Assembly (NCBI GenBank): GCA_022266195.1
Contig: WHVY01000002.1
Location: 14,895,001-14,959,000 of the forward strand
Source of the DNA: Tetranychus cinnabarinus
Taxonomy: Eukaryota; Arthropoda; Arachnida; Trombidiformes; Tetranychidae
Direction of reading: 5' to 3'
DNA: 64,000 nucleotides
Position 1 is the first letter of the stretch; every line of letters begins with the position of its first letter. The translations under genes and the position numbers were made by a program. Below, in pieces: positions 46,415 through 60,000 of this stretch. The notes under the pieces are model-generated. The model worked only from the letters and a program-made list of their open reading frames with translations, had not been told where the DNA came from and searched no databases.

Positions 46415-49007
46415 TTCAGTGGAGACAAAAACTAACAAAGCAGCTGTAATGGCATCTAGTGGTACTGAAAGTTACTATCAGTTAGCGCGTTGCAACAACT
46501 CAATTGTAAACATTCAATTACATTATAAAATTTTAAAATCCAATGTCGATAATAAATTAATAAGTATCTTCATATATGAATCAATGTGACTTTGACGAGA
46601 ACAATTCATTTTGAAGAATCTTCCAGATATCTCATTAACTTCATAACAATCCAGCTAAAAGTGATCTTTCATCAATAGAGCTGTTCTGCTCAAAATTAAT
46701 GTTGCTCTCATCTTTTCATTGGATAAATTGCATGGATGCTTTGATTTAATGTTGCCTTTTCAACCTACCTTGACAGTATTTAAATAATCTGACTTTATTT
46801 TGTTAAAAAATGTATCTTAATATCTCGTCGTTTACCAGCAATTCAACATTACTACAACATGAATATGCATAATCGACAATTTTCAAAGGTTAATCCAGGG
46901 CTTGCCCAAAATTTGCTTATCAGTCACCGATTAGTTGATCTATTTAGCATCTTCCGTACCTTACCTAGAGAGATATTATGAATGACATAAGCTCATCAAA
47001 ACAAAGCTCATCAGAAAAACATAAGAATTTAAATTGTGTTGTGGTAATCAAATCGTTTCTCCTAGTAGTTCCAATTTCTTGGTAACCTACTTCATCCTTT
47101 TCCTTTCGCTATTTCTCTTTCGCTCTCTCTGACTTATCTTCCGATCCATTCTTGCTATTATCTGATATAAATGGTGATATAGCAGATGAGGGGAGGAGGG
47201 AAAGAACCTCAAAATATACTGTCTATTAGCCAAGTAGTATGTATTTTGGAATGGGATGAGGAAGAAAGTTAACAGTGTAAACAGTTGAGTTGAAATCTGT
47301 TTCATCAAGAACTTTACTATTATTATTATCATCATCATTTTTCATAATTGTGATTAAAAACACTTTTTATGAAGAAATCAAAGTAAACACAATAATTGTC
47401 TAAAGAAGAAATAAATTAACCAGTGAAATCAAATTCCAAGGGCAATAATAACAACCTGTTGGTAACAGAAATCACTGGGAAATTTGTCCAAATTAACAGT
47501 TCAAGGTTATTTATCCCAACATCTAGCATCAGCAAAAAAATTAACCGACAATTTAGCAAAAATCAAACGAAAAGGGAAAAATTTTGAGCCTTAAAACCAT
47601 TAGTTATCATTCAGCAACAATGTTAATGATATTTAGAGGCAAAAGACGAACTGAGCTTCAACTGATTCTTATACAGTAAATACAGTTTCTGTCTCATAAT
47701 TTATCCATTGAACAAGAATGGCTTGTAAAGGAATGAATACAATGAATGAACGGAATCTGGAATAATATATATCTTCGATATCATGGACCATTGAAACCAT
47801 CAAGAACAATGGTTGATTGTAATAATGAAAAGCTTAAAATAGCAGCAATAACTGTGAATAGTTTGGGCTCAATTCAAGAATGATTAATAAGTCTCGCTCG
47901 TTTTGCCGTCTTGCTAATCACAATTGATTATCGTACCAAAACCAGCATCTATATCAATCGCCATTTGGATTCGTCTTTTTTTCCCAATTTTTTTCTCTCC
48001 TCAAACCAGAAAAAATGCTAAAAACCGCAAAAATTATGGCAAGTTATGTGAAGATGAAGACAAAAATTTGTAATTTTTTTTCCTTCCAAAGGATAACTTG
48101 ATTTAATGAAAATGGTGAAGCCAGAGGAAAGTAATAGCATAGGAATTCTCAGCCTCTTGCCTTCGCTTCTCCTTCGACTTGGCTTAAATCGTAAAGAGCC
48201 TGAAGAAGAAGACGAATAAGATGATAATGTTGATGAGAGAAGAAGAGAAAGAAAAGTAAGAGACAGAGAAAGAGAACTAAATTGGTGAACTTACTGAAGA
48301 GCAAGACCAAAAATAGCGAAGAAAAGTGCCTTCACTTTTTATCGAGCTTCCCTACTATTCTCCTTCCTCATCTTCCTTTCATCATTATCTTCAGCTTTCC
48401 TCTCTCTCTCTCTCTGTTCGTCTCTTCCCTTTCATCTTTCTTTTTCTCTTTCTTTAACCTTCCTTTGCGAAAAAAGAACTTTCAGTTCTAATCTTAGGAC
48501 GTGAAAATGTTTTGAAACTTTCTCCAAAACAAGTGTTAAGGAGGGCCACTTTAGCTGAAAGATGATTCTGCTCCACTAATAGGTTTATCGAGCATGCTAA
48601 CCAAATTAATATCATGAAATTCATGCACCGTCTATTAACCATTTTCTCGAGTGGCTCTAGAGGGAAGGAAAAAGAAGAAGAAAAAAAAGAAAACAGAATT
48701 TAGAAGAAAGTTTTTTTTCAAAAAGCAAAACAAAAGTTAAGTGATAAAACCACAATTAAACGCGAACCATCATCACAAATATAACATACTCGTGGACTCT
48801 TTATCCTTGTTCATTCACAGTCTCTTTATTGTTCCTTGTTCTTGTATTTGTTTGTTGTTTCGCTGCCTTTGCAATTGTCGTCTATTCACCGTTTCACCTA
48901 GAAAACAACTTTAGAGTTAAAGTTTATCTACAGAATTGTTCAACCGATTTAATAGAAAATTTAAAAATATTTACAACAATATTTACCTTCAATAATAAGA
49001 TATCACC
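46415..49007. other. Divergent intergenic region, DNAJC9 to paramyosin
   Basis: Should hold the DNAJC9 promoter (left) and the paramyosin promoter and 5' UTR (right). It is rich in CT tracts (about 47096-47130 and 48396-48470). A GGCATCTAGTGG word at 46451-46462 resembles a CTCF core. Copy A of a diverged duplication lies at 48122-48500. No gene supported. Confidence 0.55.
48122..48500. repeat. Diverged duplication upstream of paramyosin, copy A
   Basis: Shares several blocks in the same order with 50360-50728: CAGAGGAAAGT, GGAATTCTC, a purine-rich GAAAGA tract, GAGCAAGACCAAAAATAGCG, CTACTATTCT or a variant, a CT-rich tract and TTCTAATCTT. Confidence 0.75.
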
Positions 49008-52000
49008 ATGAGTTCCTCATCCGTTAGAACGACTAAATATATGTACAAATCATCCGGTGGTGGTGGACATTTGGATCTTGAATATGGAACCGATATTGGA
49101 GCCCTCACCAGGCTTGAGGTAAGTGTCCGTTAAATGTTAAACTCTGGTAACACCAAATGAAAACCTTAACAGATTTCAACGAACATTGAATCAACAGATT
49201 TAAAGATAGAAAACGATTTTACTCAATCATCTAGAGTCAGATTTACTTACAGTTAATAGCTGGTTCTATTGCTTTTGAAGATGTCAGTCAATATCAACGA
49301 TATCAAAATGACTTTAAGGTCAACTCGGGTTTACCCATTTCTGGGTAAATCTGTATTCAATATTCAATTTATCATATTGGTGTAACTATTTCTATTTAAA
49401 CATTGGTTGATTCATCCATTGATTTTTTTTGTATTACAGGATAAGATTCGACTTCTCCAAGAAGATTTGGAAAGTGAACGGGAACTTAGACAAAGGGTAA
49501 GACTGACAATAATCTACAACTATTTGGATAAAAAACAATTACTAATGGATTTGTGTGAAAAAAGTAAATAATTGTCAACTGAAGGATGAATAGGCTTTTG
49601 TTTCCAAGATTAACCAACAATCAGGTCAATATTTTGCAAACCTGTGTGAATATTTATGTTAATCTTGGTGAAAAAAAGTTTTTGAGTAACCTTCATCTAA
49701 TTTTCTTCATTCCTCAGCTCAAATTTCTGGTGATGAAGAAGATGATAATGATGTTGATGATGATTATGATGAGTCAAGGGAAACTGAGTAATCCAAGGAA
49801 AGGGAAAGAAAACTTAAAATAGATTGTAAACTGTTGCAGAAAGGTTACTCAAAATCAAATCAATGTTGATTTTTGTAACAAATCAACAAATGATTCGAAT
49901 GAAAATTAATCTAAAAAAATTAAACATTCAAACAAACTGAAATTTCAATTTGTGAATGTAACTTAAGCGGAAATTGTCCAGTTTAGCCAAACGTTCAGTG
50001 AAATAATTTACTAGTTTTGAGATTTTGATCAGCTACGATTGAATGAATCCTTATCTTATTGAAAAGCTTATCAACCTTCTTCCTTTTCCTGATCTTTGCC
50101 ATGATAGATTCTAGCGATGAAATAGTCTGGATAGAAATTGAAGAAAAATTGAAAAGGTTATTAGACAGATTTTTATCTTTCAAGAGCCAGAAATATTTTT
50201 ATGTAAAAAGCTTCATCAAATGTCTCTTTTTGAGTCAAAATTATGGTGTAAAATTATAGTTAACCATATCTTTTCACATTCTAGTTGGATGATGATTGCT
50301 TGACTCAGTGAGTATAAATTATTAAAAGAAGTGACTAACGAAAAGAAACAGAAAAAAGACAGAGGAAAGTGATTCCAATAACAGGGGAATTCTCGGTGTT
50401 TTGTCTCTTAACGTTGATCTTATTTTTCTTTGCTATATGTAGATCTTATTCTCCCTCTTAGGAACTTCAGGAAAAAAAACTTCAGAGATGATAGTAAAAA
50501 ATGCAGCTCAGAAAGAGATAGAAAGAAAGAGAGAGAGGAACAGAATTTTAGAGATAAACTGAGGAGCAAGACCAAAAATAGCGAGGAAAGTGTAGCTGTT
50601 TCAATGAGCGAGTTTTCCACTATTCTTTACACTCATAATCATTATCATCAGCATAATCATCCTCGCCCGAATCAGTTTCTCCTCTTTCCTCTCTTCCAAA
50701 CTATTCAATCTTTAATTCTAATCTTGGGTTGATCCTTTTCAATTCTTTACGCTGCTAAAATGAAAGACAAAGAGTAAAATAGATAAATTAGAATAGAAAT
50801 TCAATGATAAAATTCAAAGTATAAAAAATATGAAAAAATAATCACCAAGAAAATACCATCAAGATTAGAGCAATTGTTTGAAATGCTAATCGTAACCATT
50901 CTTGATATCCATTCTTTGCCATAACTATTGCCACCATCACAGCAAGAATATTCATGTTATCGATAATCTTTAGCTTTGACACCAAGAATATTTGATTTGC
51001 TTGGTTTCCAGATTCTGGCGAGTTTATGGAATAATGATGAGAAATCAGTCCATTCACTCACATCAATCTATCGGCTTAGAGATCGTTTGCATCAATGATA
51101 TCGGATTATATTGACGCTGTTCCATGTACTTTCATTACCACTGGTTGCTTGTTGTTTCTAAGCTATTCATGGAAGATATTTTCGTCAAGCTTTGCCTGTA
51201 TCTTGTATAGATGATGGAAAATGATGTAACTCTTTTGCTCCCTTTATGATTAGCCATTTCCAGTGCCCATTGATTCGTAGTAAATCATTCATCAGCATGT
51301 TAAACTTTATCCAAGGTTAACCTGCAAGTTTATTCCAGAGTTGCTAAATTTGTTACCATGTGATTGATTTTGCTTTTACAAGCTGAAAAGTTGATCCTTC
51401 AAATGAACAACATGAATAATGAGAGGTGAGAAGAAAAAAAAATTGAGAAAAGATGAGAAAAAACGATAAAAAGAGAGACAGTTGTTATTCAGAGGAAAGC
51501 CATGATGAGATAAAAATGGACAGAAAAATTGCCAGGAGAGAAAAGTGAAAAGTGTTTCTTCTTCATTCATCTTTGGACTTTATTTTACTCTTAGGTTATT
51601 AGGAAAAGGGGCACAAAAATATTTCAACGATTCAAGATATATTGACATTCTAAAAGTGTATAGATGAATTTTACTTCTTACTTCTTCTGTTTTTTTTCCA
51701 ATTAATCACGATTGGCAAACATCCAGATTCTGTTCGAAATCAAATACATATAAGTACATATAACAGCTTCGAGTTTTTTCACGGAAGATTCAAGCAAGTC
51801 AAAAGACATGGAGACTGTGTCTTTGGAAAAAAAATTATTTCCAGGATTCCTTCTCCACCTTCAATCTTTCTCTTCTTTCTCTTCTTTCTTGTCTCTTTCT
51901 TCATCAGTCTCTACTTTCTCGTTCTCATTCTCTTTTACACCCTAAAAGAAACAGAGACAAAAAGCTTAATAGAAGGTGCCAAAATTTACCAATACTAAAT

Positions 52001-55000
52001 GCTCTAAGAATACACTTTTTAACGGTTTCAAATTGACTGCCAAGTAGATCGGTAAATTTGGACTGCTTAGTTCACTAACCTACCTAGAAACTTTACTTTT
52101 ACTCTGGCGATGATAAAAATAAAAATTTATCAAAATTTAATTTTCATTACATTTTTAAATATATTTTCATATTATAATTACCTTGATAACTGTTTCCTAA
52201 ATGGAAATGAAATTGGGACTAAACAATTGATCCTTGAAGTTATCCTTTTTCTGGTGTTGTTTAAAAAAACCAATCTCATCAAGTTGACAATTACAATTTC
52301 TGACAAATCCTTTTGACATTTGTTTATTTGACTTCTGTTTATTCTGAATTTGGATGGGAAAGAAAAAAAGAAAAGATTATTTGCATGAAGATGAAGTTTT
52401 TGCTTCAATAGTGCACCTTATGTTGTAAAGCTGATTGGTTATGAATTGATTATTTGACCAATGGTTTGTGTTTCCATTTTTAGATCGAACGTGAAAAATC
52501 CGACTTGACTGTCCAATTGATGAGCCTTTCTGAGCGACTCGAGGAGACAGAAGGTTCAAGTGAAACTTACGTAAGTCGTCTAGCAATAAAATCGGAAAGA
52601 TTGTTACGGGTTTAATTGATTGATGCATACTTTTGTAACTTGACATTTATATCAGGCTGAGATGAATAAGAAGCGAGATTCTGAGCTTGCTAAGCTTAGG
52701 AAATTGTTGGAAGATGTTCATTTGGAGAGCGAAGAGAATTCTCATCATTTGCGATCAAAACACCAAGCTGCCATTGCTGAGATGCAAGATCAAGTTGATC
52801 AATTGCAAAAGGCCAAGAACAAGTTAGTAACAAATATATAATTGGCAATCTATTAAGTTTATAATAGATGGCAAAAAGACAGAAAAATGTTCACTTTTAA
52901 GAGACTAAATAAATTGTATTAATTGTTTAACCATTTTGTTAGGTCTGACAAGGAAAAGCAAAAGTTCCAAGCTGAAGTTTATGAGCTTTTGAACCAAATT
53001 GAGACTGCCAACAAGGATAAATTGGTTATCCAAAAGACTGTTGAAAAGTTGGAACACACTGTTCACGAATCCAGCATCAGAATTGAAGAGTTAACCCGAA
53101 CAGTAAATGAAGTTACCTCAACAAAGAGTCGATTATCCCAAGAGAATGCTGAGTTGATCAAGGAAGTTCACGAGTATAAGGTTCATCTAGAGAATGCCAA
53201 CCATTTCAAGACCCAATTGGCAACTCAATTGGAAGACACCAAACGACGATTAGAGGATGAAGAAAGGGTAATTTCTGCGAGGAAAAATGTACAATTAATA
53301 TTACTGTCTAACATTGATTGTTTTTATTTACTTTTTTAGAAACGATCTTCCCTTGAAAATCATTGTCACACCATTGAAATCGAATTGGAATCTCTTAAAG
53401 TCCAACTTGAAGAGGAATCAGAAGCCCGTTTGGATATTGAAAGGCAATTAGCTAAGGCTAATGGAGACTGTGCTTCATGGAAGTCTAAATACGAGGCTGA
53501 GCTTCAAGCTCACAACGATGAAGTTGAGGAACTTCGGTGAGTAAAATTTGATTCCAGCTATTTTTTTCTGTCCAAAAAAATGTTTTATTTCTAACCATTT
53601 TATTATTGAAAACAGACGAAAGATGCAACAAAAGATTTCTGAATATGAAGAACAGCTCGAGGCATTACTCAACAAGTGTAGCTCTCTTGAAAAGCAAAAG
53701 TCTCGACTTCAAAGCGAAGTTGAAGTACTCATCATGGACTTAGAGAAGGTAAATATCGAGCGATTGAATGAAGATAAAGATGAAAATAATGCAATCATGA
53801 ATTTCCCTTACAGGCAACAACTCATGCTCAAAACTTAGAGAAGAGATGTGCTGCTCTTGAACGATCAAACTTGGACTTGAAGACCAAGGTTGATGAGCTC
53901 AATGGACTATTAGAGAGTACCCAACGTGATTTGAGAAACAAGATGGCTGAATTGCAGAAGTTGACACATGAATATGAGAAATTGAAGGATCAAAAGGATG
54001 CTTTGGTTCGGGAGAACAAGAAATTGCAAGGTGGGTTTTTGAGCTGACGAGATTGTCTAAGCAATCATTAGTTATTGAGATTTGGTTGCTAATTTTATTT
54101 TTGGTTTTCATTATGTAGATGACCTTTCTGATGCTAAGTCTGCTCTTAACGATGCTCATCGACGAATCCATGAAATGGAGATCGAGATTAAGCGCCTGGA
54201 AAATGAGCGTGAAGAGCTTAGTGCTGCTTATAAGGAATCTGAAGCTATGAGGAAACAAGAGGAAGCTAAAGCTCAACGATTAGCCGCTGAGTTAGCTCAA
54301 GTTCGACATGACTATGAACGACGACTTGCTGCCAAGGAAGAAGAATTAGAATCTCTCAGGTAAGAATGAAATATTGAATGATGGTCAAGATTTAGATAAT
54401 TTATATTCTGTTGGGCTTACTCTTTAACAGAAAACAAATGCAAATCGAGATTGAACAGTTGAACATGCGATTAGCTGAAGCTGAAGCCAAATTGAAGACT
54501 GAAGTTGCTCGAATCAAGAAGAAGATGCAAGCTCAAATAACCGAACTCGAAATGAGTCTGGATGTTGCCAACAAACAGAACTTAGAGCTCCAAAAGACAA
54601 TCAAGAGACAATCCCTTCAAATCAGCGTAAGTTGCAACATTAGCTCTTAAATTCAAATATTTTGCGAAGGTTAAACTAATTTTTCTAAAATTCTTGTTTT
54701 AAACAGGAACTCCAAGCTCATTATGATGAGGTTCACCGACAATTGCAACAAGCCGTTGACCAATTGGGAGCCCAACAACGACGCAACCAAGCTCTCCAAG
54801 CTGAATTGGACGAACTTCGAGTCACCCTTGAGCAAACAATCCGAGCTAAGCGTACCGCTGAGCAACAATACGAGGAGTCCCAAACAAGGATAAACGAATT
54901 GACCACAATCAACATCAACTTATCATCAGCCAAGAGCAAATTGGAAACAGAGTACTCTGCTCTTCAAGCCGACTACGATGAAGTCCACAAGGAGTTGAGA

Positions 55001-55848
55001 GTGAGTATTGAAGCAGTGACATTTCTATGTTCCCTTTATCATGATGAATCATCAACTAATCAATACTGTCTTCCATTTAGCTATCTGACGAGAGAGTACA
55101 ACGATTAACCATTGAATTGAAATCCACCAAAGATATTTTGATTGAAGAGCAAGAACGATATGTTAAGATTGAGTCAATCAAGAAGTCCCTTGAAGTTGAG
55201 GTTAAGAGCTTACAAGTTCGTCTTGAAGAGGTTGAAGCTAATGCTCTGGCTGGAGGCAAACGAGTTATTGCCAAATTGGAGAGTCGAATTAGAGATGTTG
55301 AGATTGAATTGGAGGAAGAGAAGAGAAGACACGCTGAGACCCAGAAGATTATGAGAAAGAAGGAACACCGAGTCAAGGAGTTGCTCGTACAATCAGAAGA
55401 GGACCACAAGAATGTCACTCTTCTCCAAGAAACTTGTGACAAATTGAATGAGAAGGTTAAGGTTTACAAGAGGCAACTCGCTGAAACGGTAAGTTGAAAA
55501 TTCCGAGAATGAATTGCTGAGATAATTTAATCCTTGCTAATAACCATCTTTTTGTTTCATTACCAACAACTATGCATTGGATTGGATCATTGGTTGATTA
55601 ATGGGGTCCACTTTCGCTGATTTACCAATCACATTTGAACATCAAAGGAGGGAATGAGTGCCCAAAATCTATCCCGAGTTCGACGATTCCAAAGAGAATT
55701 GGAAGCAGCTGAAGATCGAGCTGATAGCGCTGAAAGCAATCTTTCAATGATTAGAGCTAAGCACAGATCATGGGTAACTACTAGCACAGTTCCTGGTGGA
55801 ATCAAACAAGTCTTTATAACTGAGAGGGAAGAATCATCTCATTATTAG
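49008..55848 (+). CDS. Prm: Paramyosin
   Basis: Coiled-coil core protein of invertebrate thick filaments. Thirteen exons: 49008-49118, 49440-49496, 52484-52570, 52656-52822, 52943-53267, 53340-53536, 53616-53748, 53814-54030, 54119-54359, 54431-54626, 54707-55000, 55081-55488, 55648-55848. They join in phase to 2634 nt, giving 877 residues, the family's usual length. The short non-helical head (Ser/Gly-rich, with KYMYKSSGGGG) is followed by EYGTDIGALTRLEDKIRLLQ and a continuous heptad rod without Pro. The last exon ends the rod and adds the non-helical tail (KHRSWVTTSTVPGG). There is no myosin motor, which separates it from myosin heavy chain. Intron 2 is 3.0 kb and the others are below about 350 bp. 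Insects also make a short miniparamyosin from an internal promoter; I saw no matching unique exon here. Confidence 0.97.
49497..52483 (+). other. Paramyosin intron 2 (3.0 kb)
   Basis: AT-rich and by far the longest intron of the gene. It contains copy B of the duplication (50360-50728) and several CT-rich tracts. Open frames at 50059-50259, 50430-50732 and 52110-52316 are not convincing exons. Confidence 0.8.
50360..50728. repeat. Diverged duplication inside paramyosin intron 2, copy B
   Basis: Same block order as copy A (48122-48500). The clearest shared block is GAGCAAGACCAAAAATAGCG at about 50561-50583. Divergence is substantial, so the duplication is old. Confidence 0.75.
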
Positions 55849-56344
55849 AATCAATCAATCCCAATCAAAATCCTTTAAAATAAAAAAACCAAATAAACAA
55901 ATTAAAGCAAACCAAGCCACCTGAGGAAGAAGCAAGATCCATAAAAGGCAGAAAAACCTACCGACGAAAGAAGAACACGTCCACCAATATCTTAAGATCC
56001 ATTATTAAATTTACATTGTCAATTCGAATGTCAGCCATCAACAACTGCTACAATCAATAACTACAACAAAGACAACAATTAAATTGAGAATTGCGAAAAG
56101 AAACATAAGGTGAAGTTAATAATAAAAGAAGAAAGGAACAAAAGGTTGATTCATTTAATTGAGAGGGAAAAGAGAGAGAAAAGGATGATAATGTTGGATT
56201 TAAAAGACAATGCACATTTACACTTACATTTACACTTGAATATATATTTAATTCCAAATTTAACAACAAACACTTTTACAAGGGTTAATCAACCTATTTG
56301 GGAGAGATGGTGATGATTGATCAAGAAAATTTATCAAACAAATC

Positions 56345-56350
56345 AATAAA
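56345..56350 (+). terminator. Candidate paramyosin poly(A) signal
   Basis: AATAAA about 500 bases after the stop, followed by an A-rich stretch; another AATAAA follows near 56422. Confidence 0.4.
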
Positions 56351-56452
56351 AACTCAAAACAGATTTTGAAAAAAATGAAGACAAAAAAAATAATAACATC
56401 ACGGAAGACAATTTATGTAACAATAAATATTTACAAAGACAAAAGATAGGTG

Positions 56453-56478
56453 TAGTTGGTTGTTTATTAAACCAACTA
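56453..56478. repeat. Small perfect hairpin in the paramyosin 3' flank
   Basis: Nine-base arms TAGTTGGTT and AACCAACTA enclose an 8-base AT-rich loop. It lies shortly after the AATAAA words. It could be part of a 3' UTR structure or chance. Confidence 0.6.
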
Positions 56479-57038
56479 GCCTTACCAACTTGTATCTATC
56501 ATATTAGCTTTCAATTGGATTGATGGAGGTTTGAAAACAAAAAAAAAATGATTAATAATAAAAGAAACAAAACTAAAACAAAAAAATACAAGATCGAATA
56601 TTAATTAGCGCAAATTGGTACTATTCAGCGATTTCAAGTTCATTTCTTCATTGTTTACCAAAGCGAGATATCGAAAAGAAACGGTGCAATTCAAGCCCGA
56701 AGCTTAAGTTAGGAATCTATCTTGACTACCGAGTTTTATTACGATAATAATCACTTGAATTTTGCAACATTTCAAATTGTTTAACCGTATTAGGATTCAG
56801 TTTTAACAATATTTATTTATATATTTTTTAAAATTTAATGCTTTTTACAAAATTTTAAATCAAAGATAAGATGGTGATAAAATAGGATGAAAAACGTTTT
56901 TTGAATATTATATCATTGATTCGCGTTTTGGCACGTCTTGGAACAAAGTTGCTGGAAAACAAACGATTTGAATATCAGATTAAGATTACATTTTGATGCA
57001 GTTGGTAATCACGGCAACGAAGATGCACTGCAAATTAA

Positions 57039-60000
57039 TCATTGACTGAGAAAATCTATTTCTGCTCTAACTTTTCGTCCTGATTGTACATCAATGGCTG
57101 TCACTTTGATCTCTGTATCACCAAAAATCATGTTGGTTTGGATCTCACGTCCACGATTTTTTATACTAGAGTCTAATGATGGCGGTGGCAATGGTGGAGG
57201 AACTGGCGGTGGTGTTGTTGAGGGGGAATCGGATTCCTTCTTCTTTTTACGAGATTCATGATTATTATCATTGTCACTGTTGTCATCGTCAGCAGTGTTA
57301 CCATCATCATTTGATGAACCTGATTTTAACTTTCCATTGATTCTTTGCTTTTGATCTTCAGTTAATGGTTGGCTGGAGTTAATTTTTTTAATATTTTTCT
57401 TTCCATTAATTTTATCCACTTTTGAATTTATACCATCACTGTCAGGGTAGCCATTTAAATCATCTAAATCCAATACTAAAGTACCACAACGATAGACACC
57501 TTCATCGGTGATAAATCTAACGTCATCACGCTCAGAACAATAAATATTGAGAACGGTAAATTTTTGACCATTTTTGGCAGGAGTATAGCTTCGAGTAACA
57601 ATATCACCAGACGAAATTGATTGATCGGTAAGAACAAATTTATCAAATATATCTGAACACCATTCAACTCCATCTCGAACAACAAGTTTAGATAGAGGAT
57701 GATATCCGTGGATAAAACGATTAAGAATACCAATACCATAGGTCATTTTAGATCGACGAACCGAAATAATGGATGGATCAAGACCAAAAAGTACAGCTCC
57801 ACGCAGTATGGAGGAGCTAACACCTTGCGGTATTATTACACGAAGACGAGAAGAAAATGCTGATCGAATGTAGCTTTGTAAAAGTTGACTTTCAGCAAAA
57901 CCACCGACCAAAAAAAGGTAACCCAAATTGGTTCCATCACAGACACCGGAGCAACAGTTTTTACTTTCCAAAATTGAATTTATTTGAGAGACAATTTTCT
58001 CACAGGTTGGCTCAAAAAGCTTACGCATCATCGTGGCAGAAAGACGAAGTATGCCAAGCCTTGGATCGAAAGAGATATCAGTGGAACCATATTTTTTAAC
58101 AATAGAGTCAACTCCTGACCCTTTCCATTTACGAACTGATTGAATAAATGAAAAGGGTAAAGAAATATTATACGGAGTTGTTGAAATTGTATTTGCAGCT
58201 CTTTTGCGTCCTTCGAAGGTAGTCATTAAAGTGACATAACCAGAAGGTAATTTAATGCGAAAATCGTCTAAAAATTTAGCACCAAATATATCCTCCAATA
58301 GGTTTTCAAATTCACGGTCAACACCAGTTGAGCCAAAAGGGCAACCGGTTGCACGGTGAAGCTCCTTTAATGAACGTAAATCATCATGAATTTCATGGAC
58401 AGTTATATCAACAGTTCCTCCGCCGCAATCAACAACCATATAACGGGTGCCTGTATAAATTAAAGAATAAAAATTTTAGTAAAAACTGGTTGTAAGTTGT
58501 GATTTAATCTCATGATCTTAATCAAAATCAGGGATAACGTGGACAAAAAAATTGATGCAAGTCAATACCTATTCACTTTCTACCTCAACAGCTACGGAAA
58601 AATTGAGATAAACAACTATAATTAAACAATTGGGGTGTTAAGCGCTACAATCCATTAAGCAATTTAACTAGATCAACGGTTGGTTAACTTCTAGTCAAAT
58701 GTGAACTCTTCTGTGTTGTTAGCATGAGAAAAGCTTGTCAAATTGTAAAATGATAATTTCACTTTAAACAATCTGTCAATCTTTCTATTTATCTTTCATC
58801 TAAACAATTATTATCAAAAAATACAATTATGGATCATTGAACTTTTGCCCAAAAACTTCATCACACAATAATAATGTATCGATAACCAGAAGACCATAAT
58901 CAACAAAAGACATTATTATTCTATCTTTAACATGTAACCAGCCAAAATTAAATTGTATCATCGTAATTAAACTTTGAAAGATTTTATCTCAATTTCTACC
59001 TCAATGAAGGGAAAAAAGAATCCGCTAATGAGTATAAGTTTTGATGATCGTAACTATAAAAGTACTGATGATAGCAACATCAATAGTTGATTGAAAAGTT
59101 GAGCTTTTTCTTTAAAAATTTTCCAATTCAAAGAACAGAAAAATTGATCATCTCAATCAACTGCAAACCATCAACATCAATCAATTGGTTTTATCAATAA
59201 GAAAACAAAAAGAGAAACTCAGCAAATAAAAAATCTAAAAAAAGTTTTCACTAGGCAAAAAAAGGGCTAACAAGGAGTAAAAAAAGGAGACCAAAATTGA
59301 ACCAAGGAAAACTCGTTTCTTTCAATACCTTTCTTGATTGATATTGCTTGATCATTTTCAGAGTTATTATCTTTTTCATGGTCAAAAATATTTCCATTTG
59401 TACTGAGTCGACCAGATTTATTTGGTCCTTCCGGAATAAGTTGATTAATCTTCAATTTACGGCAATAAATGGCTGCAGCCTCAGGTTCAGGTGATATTAA
59501 CAATTGACTTGGATTATCGGGTGAGGCTAGGCCAGCCTGGTAGGCAGCCATTCTCATAAATTGTTTCGCCGTTTGACGCCACAAAGCTGGAACCGTTACA
59601 ACCCAGCGTACATCTTCATCTTCAATTTTGGTTGCACATTGTTCACTTAATTCCGTAAGAGCATGATTTTTAAAATATCTCAAACTATGAGCAAAAACGT
59701 TTAAGGCAGCAACTTTTTTCCCATTGGCAGCAGTTAATTGGGTTTGCTTGGTTAAATGAACGGTTGTGTGTAAAGTCATCTTAAATTTTTCAAAATAAAG
59801 CCATTCTTTAGCTTCTTCAGATGATAAACCATGATAAGCTTCTCGAGCTGCTGCTCCAAATGCATGAAATTCCCCACCAGGATTGAGTAGTAATATGGTT
59901 GGTGTTTTATGATTATTTACATCAGGATCACAGCTATCATCCCATTTCCTCATCATATGAATAGCTTCTGGACTTCGAGTGAAACTAAACGCATATCCCG

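Larger units (their letters stand above)
55849..57038. other. Paramyosin 3' UTR and convergent spacer
   Basis: Purine-rich sequence following the paramyosin stop, then AT-rich spacer up to the HSPA12 stop. It includes AATAAA signals (56345-56350 and a second near 56422) and a small hairpin. No gene. Confidence 0.65.

Noticed and set aside
55077..55442. 121-codon minus-strand open frame
   Set aside because: Opposite a paramyosin rod exon; the Ser/Leu-rich peptide mirrors coiled-coil codons.
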